Positions 60,575-64,000 of a stretch of 64,000 bases of DNA are shown piece by piece. Origin of the DNA: Monosporascus cannonballus (Eukaryota; Ascomycota; Sordariomycetes; Xylariales). The position numbers were made by a program, and so were the translations under genes. The notes beneath the pieces were generated by a model, which was not told the DNA's origin, made no database searches, and was given only the letters and a program-made list of their open reading frames with translations. The stretch spans positions 310,001 through 374,000 of the forward strand of contig QJNS01000003.1 of the NCBI GenBank assembly GCA_004154925.1. The letters run 5' to 3'. Numbering within the stretch: position 1 is the first letter of the stretch; the number at the start of each line of letters is the position of its first letter.

Positions 60575-60662
60575 AGATCTCCTCTTTTCCCAAATTTTGC
60601 TCTCAAGATTTTTCTAGTAAGCTTCTCCCTCGTCTGTCACTATATTTAACCGAATTATTAAG

Positions 60663-61150
60663 AACTACAGACGTATTAACCAAAAAGAAAAACGCGAAAC
60701 CTTAGCTCGTTTCGTTTTTAATTTTGGTTTTCAAATCATAACTTTTATACTTTATTTTCACGCTCATAATTTATATACCATATCAAATAATATAAGGCGT
60801 TGTTAATAATATATCTTGAAAAAACAGTATTATAACGGTTTCGATATTCCTTTTTTATTTATAAATAATACTAATAAAAAAATAAAACGTTTGCGGTTAA
60901 AAAAATATTTTACTAGTTGAAATTTTCCTAATATTCGTTAAAAATTATTAATAATATTTCATCCTTTAAACGAGGCGTTATTTCGTTTAAAACGTTTTCC
61001 TACTTAATAAGATTTTCTCTGCAAAAAAGGCGTAAAAATAATTAACCGGGGTTTTTAATCCTTAGATAAACTGGAAAAACAAAAAAAAGCCGATCGCTCA
61101 AAGACGAAACGCAAACGTTAGAAAACTAAGCTTCGCGCCGTACTTCCTAA
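60663..61150 (+). pseudogene. Antisense Cys6/coiled-coil gene relic in A8
   Basis: Plus-strand frame opposite A8 pol. Basic NYRRINQKEKRE is followed by FNFGFQI, then five of six Cys positions spaced x6, x8, x2, x6 (one kept as Cys, the rest Tyr; the first position now reads Phe). The tail reads IKRLRLKK and, in 60979-61090, LFRLKRF, two stops, DFLCKKGVKIINRGF, stop, SLDKLEKQKKA. Same position relative to chromodomain and LTR as in the other copies. Confidence 0.6.
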
Positions 61151-61249
61151 ATAATCTTATTTTTGAAATCCTGTCGTAAAAGTAAATTAAAATGCGATCA
61201 TTTCTGGTAGTTCCGCTATTATTGGTAAAAATTCTTTAAGAAGCGCTAA

Positions 61250-64000
61250 GCGCTAATAAGAATTTTGGCAAATTTCTAGATATTTTCGAAATCCGGGTAC
61301 TTTTTCCACTTAATTAGGTATTAAGCAAATCCGTTTTATTTCCATATATCGAAAATTTTTTGTACCTTATATACCTATTCGTTTTGCATTTTTATATCAT
61401 TTTTTGCCATATAAACTTTAGTTATATCCGTTATTAGTTTAAATTAAAAAACGTAAAAAATTAAATAAAGTTTATCTTTTGATGAAAATTCCAATTAATA
61501 ATTATTTTCTGAGATTTTCTTAGCATTTTAATATGGACCGATATATTTGAAATCAAGTTTTTTATTAAGTCGTTTTATTTAAATATTTTTGATAATAAAA
61601 TCAACTATTTTCCCTTTGTCAAAAGTTAGTTTTTTAACTTTTTTTGGTTATAATATTCGCGTATCTAATTTGGTACGAATTCCAGTTTTATTTTTATTTC
61701 CCGGTATAGTTATCGTAATTATTTTAACGTAAGGATTATTTTGACATTAATTGGATCGTTATTAAATATTTTTTGATAAATTTCTGAAATAAAATTAAAA
61801 TTGGCGTTCGCAAGTATTATTTTAATACTTTTATAAGAACTGATATTATAAGATAATTATATGATTAGCAATTTTTAACCTAATTATTTTATTCGTAATT
61901 AATATAATATCGTAAGCAAATCGTTAAAATTTAATGTATTTATTTTCTTTAATTATTTATCTAAAGTTTAAAAACGTTAAAAAATTTATAATTTAAGCCG
62001 ATTTGTATTATAAGGCTTTGCAAAAATTTAAATATGAATATTAATCCTTTAGTTAAAATAATTTGTATTAATAATCCGTATATATTGAAAATATATATAA
62101 AGGAAATATATGTTATTTTTTCGGCGTCCGTATCCTTAAAATATAATAAAAAATAAGAAGACTTTGTAAATCGATCGACGATAACGAAAAACCTATCGTA
62201 ATATAGTTTTATAACTGGATTTTTTAATAAAAGAAAATTAATAATAAAGTCGAATATAACTAAATATTATTGTTATTTTACGATTAGTAATAATTATAAT
62301 TTTTCGTATAGTTTATGTCGTCAAGCGTTTATTTTAAAGTAAATATCGTATTATTATGTTATTTCTTATTTTGTTAATTTTATTTTAAAAAGTTATATAC
62401 GTTAAAGCCGTTTTAAATTTTTGTAAATCCTTGGATCTTTATATAGCTTATATTCGTATATATTTTTGACTTTTTGGAAAACCGTTATTATATTACTAGA
62501 TTTTTTAATATATATTAAAAGGTGCAGCCCAAATTGGTATAATTTATTACAGGGGTAAATATCTTTTTATAGTAATATTAAAAATTATATGGCTAATTTT
62601 AATTAATTTGTTTTCGAGGGTTGGTCGTTTACTTAAGGCGTTTATTTTATTATTTTTTAAGTTTTTTTTATAAATAATAACGAAATCGAAGTTCGCTAAT
62701 TTTTCCGTATAACGAAGTTATCGTCCTATAAGTTCTTTAATCGTAATAAATCGGGTAAGAGTTTAATAATCCGTATAAATCTTAATTTGGTATAAGTTTT
62801 TCTTTTAAAAATACTTAAACTTTCGGAATATTATAATAATAGCCATAAATTCCTTATTTGAAATATCATAATTAAATTTGGTTCCTTTTAATTTATTGAA
62901 AAAGAATATTATAAAGTGCAATTTGTCTTAATTATTTTATTATCCGATTATTACGTTTAATACGTAATCCGAAATATCGGTTTTTAATTTAACGGAACGG
63001 TTTAGATCGTATATAATTAATATTACTTCGTTAATAATTACATTTTTGATTTCATAAAATGCTTTTTTTATTTTGGATATTTATTTAAATTTTTCTTTTG
63101 TAATATTCGTTAAGGGTATAATTATTTTGTTAAAATTTCGAAGAAACCTTTTATAATTCTTGGCAAATCTAAGAAATATCTGTACCTTCTTAACCGTTAT
63201 TGGCGTTTGTTATTCTATAGTTAGAGCAATATTTTTAAGGTTTATTTTGATATATTTTGGGATAATAATTTGTTTTAAATATTTTACTTTTTTTACTTAA
63301 AATTAACTTTTTTTGCGTTAATAAATAACTTTACGCTTTTTAAAATTTGAAAAACTTTATAAACGTATTTTATATAAGCTTTTTCTGTTTTTAAGAAAGT
63401 AAAAATATTATTAAAATAGCAAATCACGAAGATATTAAAATATTTTTATAATATATAATTAATTATTTATTAAAAAGTTACTAGTGCGTTCGTAGGTCCT
63501 ATTAGTGTAATCAAATATCTAAATAATTTATATTTTGCTTTGAAAGTTATTTTTTATTGATGGTTTTTTAAATCTTATTATGGGTATGCCGTTTTTAAGA
63601 TCGAATATTATAAATTAATTAGTTGTTTAAAGTCGGTTTTTTGTTTCTGGAAATAAAGGTGATAATATTTAATTTTTAGTTATAATACCGTTTAATTGTC
63701 GATAGTTAACTATAAATCATAATTTTTCGTTTTTTTATATAAAAAACATAAAGTATTTTGCTGGTAATTTCGAAAGTTGAATCTATTTTTATAATCGATT
63801 TTCCAGGTATTCTTTAAAAATACGTCATTCGTTGCCGTTAAAATTGTAAATAGGATAAAACTTTATCGAAAATCCTTTTTTAAGGATTATTTTATAATTT
63901 TAATCGTTATATTCTGGTAATTTCGTATTAAGCTTTTTTTTTGAAACGTTGTTCGTATTTATGGTATTATGATAGCATACTAATCAGACTTTTTGACCTT
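61250..64000 (-). pseudogene. A8 pol relic, runs off the window
   Basis: Minus-strand chromodomain (about 61260-61400), integrase (to about 62600), RNase H (about 62800-63050) and RT (63060 onward). The RT catalytic site near 63401-63425 reads CYFNNIF: both Asp lost. Collinear with 8800-11900 of the other minus-strand body but without the 9192 and 11561 inserts, so it serves as the empty-site control for the first of these. Confidence 0.8.

Overview
The window looks like an AT-rich, repeat-filled heterochromatic block from a filamentous ascomycete (Pezizomycotina) that uses repeat-induced point mutation (RIP). The repeats are very TA-rich and poor in CA/TG. Their former genes are broken in the RIP manner: Gln (CAA/CAG) and Trp (TGG) codons became stops, Cys became Tyr, and catalytic Asp became Asn. 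CpG is largely kept. No replication, rRNA or tRNA genes and no bacterial features are visible.
Almost everything is LTR retrotransposon, and exact target-site duplications (TSDs) let the nesting be read. I use these names. Family A: a Ty3/gypsy chromovirus with chromodomain integrase and LTRs of about 350-440 bp, in at least seven LTR subtypes that share R-U5 but differ in U3. Family D: a second chromovirus with LTRs of about 422 bp. Family B: Ty3/gypsy with a 190-bp LTR. Family C: Ty1/copia with a 163-bp LTR.
Layout: 1-4554 holds B-2, A9 and A10 fragments. 4555-5690 is an unassigned relic. 5700-7762 is a non-RIPed island with an intron-containing ankyrin gene and a second, ATG-less ORF. 7763-14885 is a minus-strand family A body flanked by LTRs of two different subtypes, so probably a recombinant. 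It carries two short unmutated inserts. 14886-15369 and 54266-56352 are the two halves of A0, split by A2 (15375-54260, TSD ATTTT). Inside A2 lie A1 (15423-33466, TSD AAAGT) and D-1 (34860-48918, TSD AAACC). A1's 3' LTR contains a solo C LTR (TSD TATTA) and a full C element (22059-33098, TSD CGACC), which itself contains B-1 (27102-32670, TSD GATTA). D-1 contains A3 (40672-47569, TSD GTTAA). 56353-59329 holds pieces of A5, A6 and D-2. 59393-59983 is a RIPed coding relic that may be a pogo-type transposase C-terminus. 60204-64000 is the 3' half of A8.
The most unusual signal is a small gene relic on the opposite strand, between chromodomain and 3' LTR, in every chromovirus copy checked (families A and D). 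It encodes a six-cysteine cluster spaced C-x2-C-x6-C-x8-C-x2-C-x6-C, which fits the Zn(II)2Cys6 formula, followed by a basic coiled-coil tail. Two further points: all A-type LTR subtypes keep a TCACGTGA-like site, and each carries its own repeated dyad module in U3.
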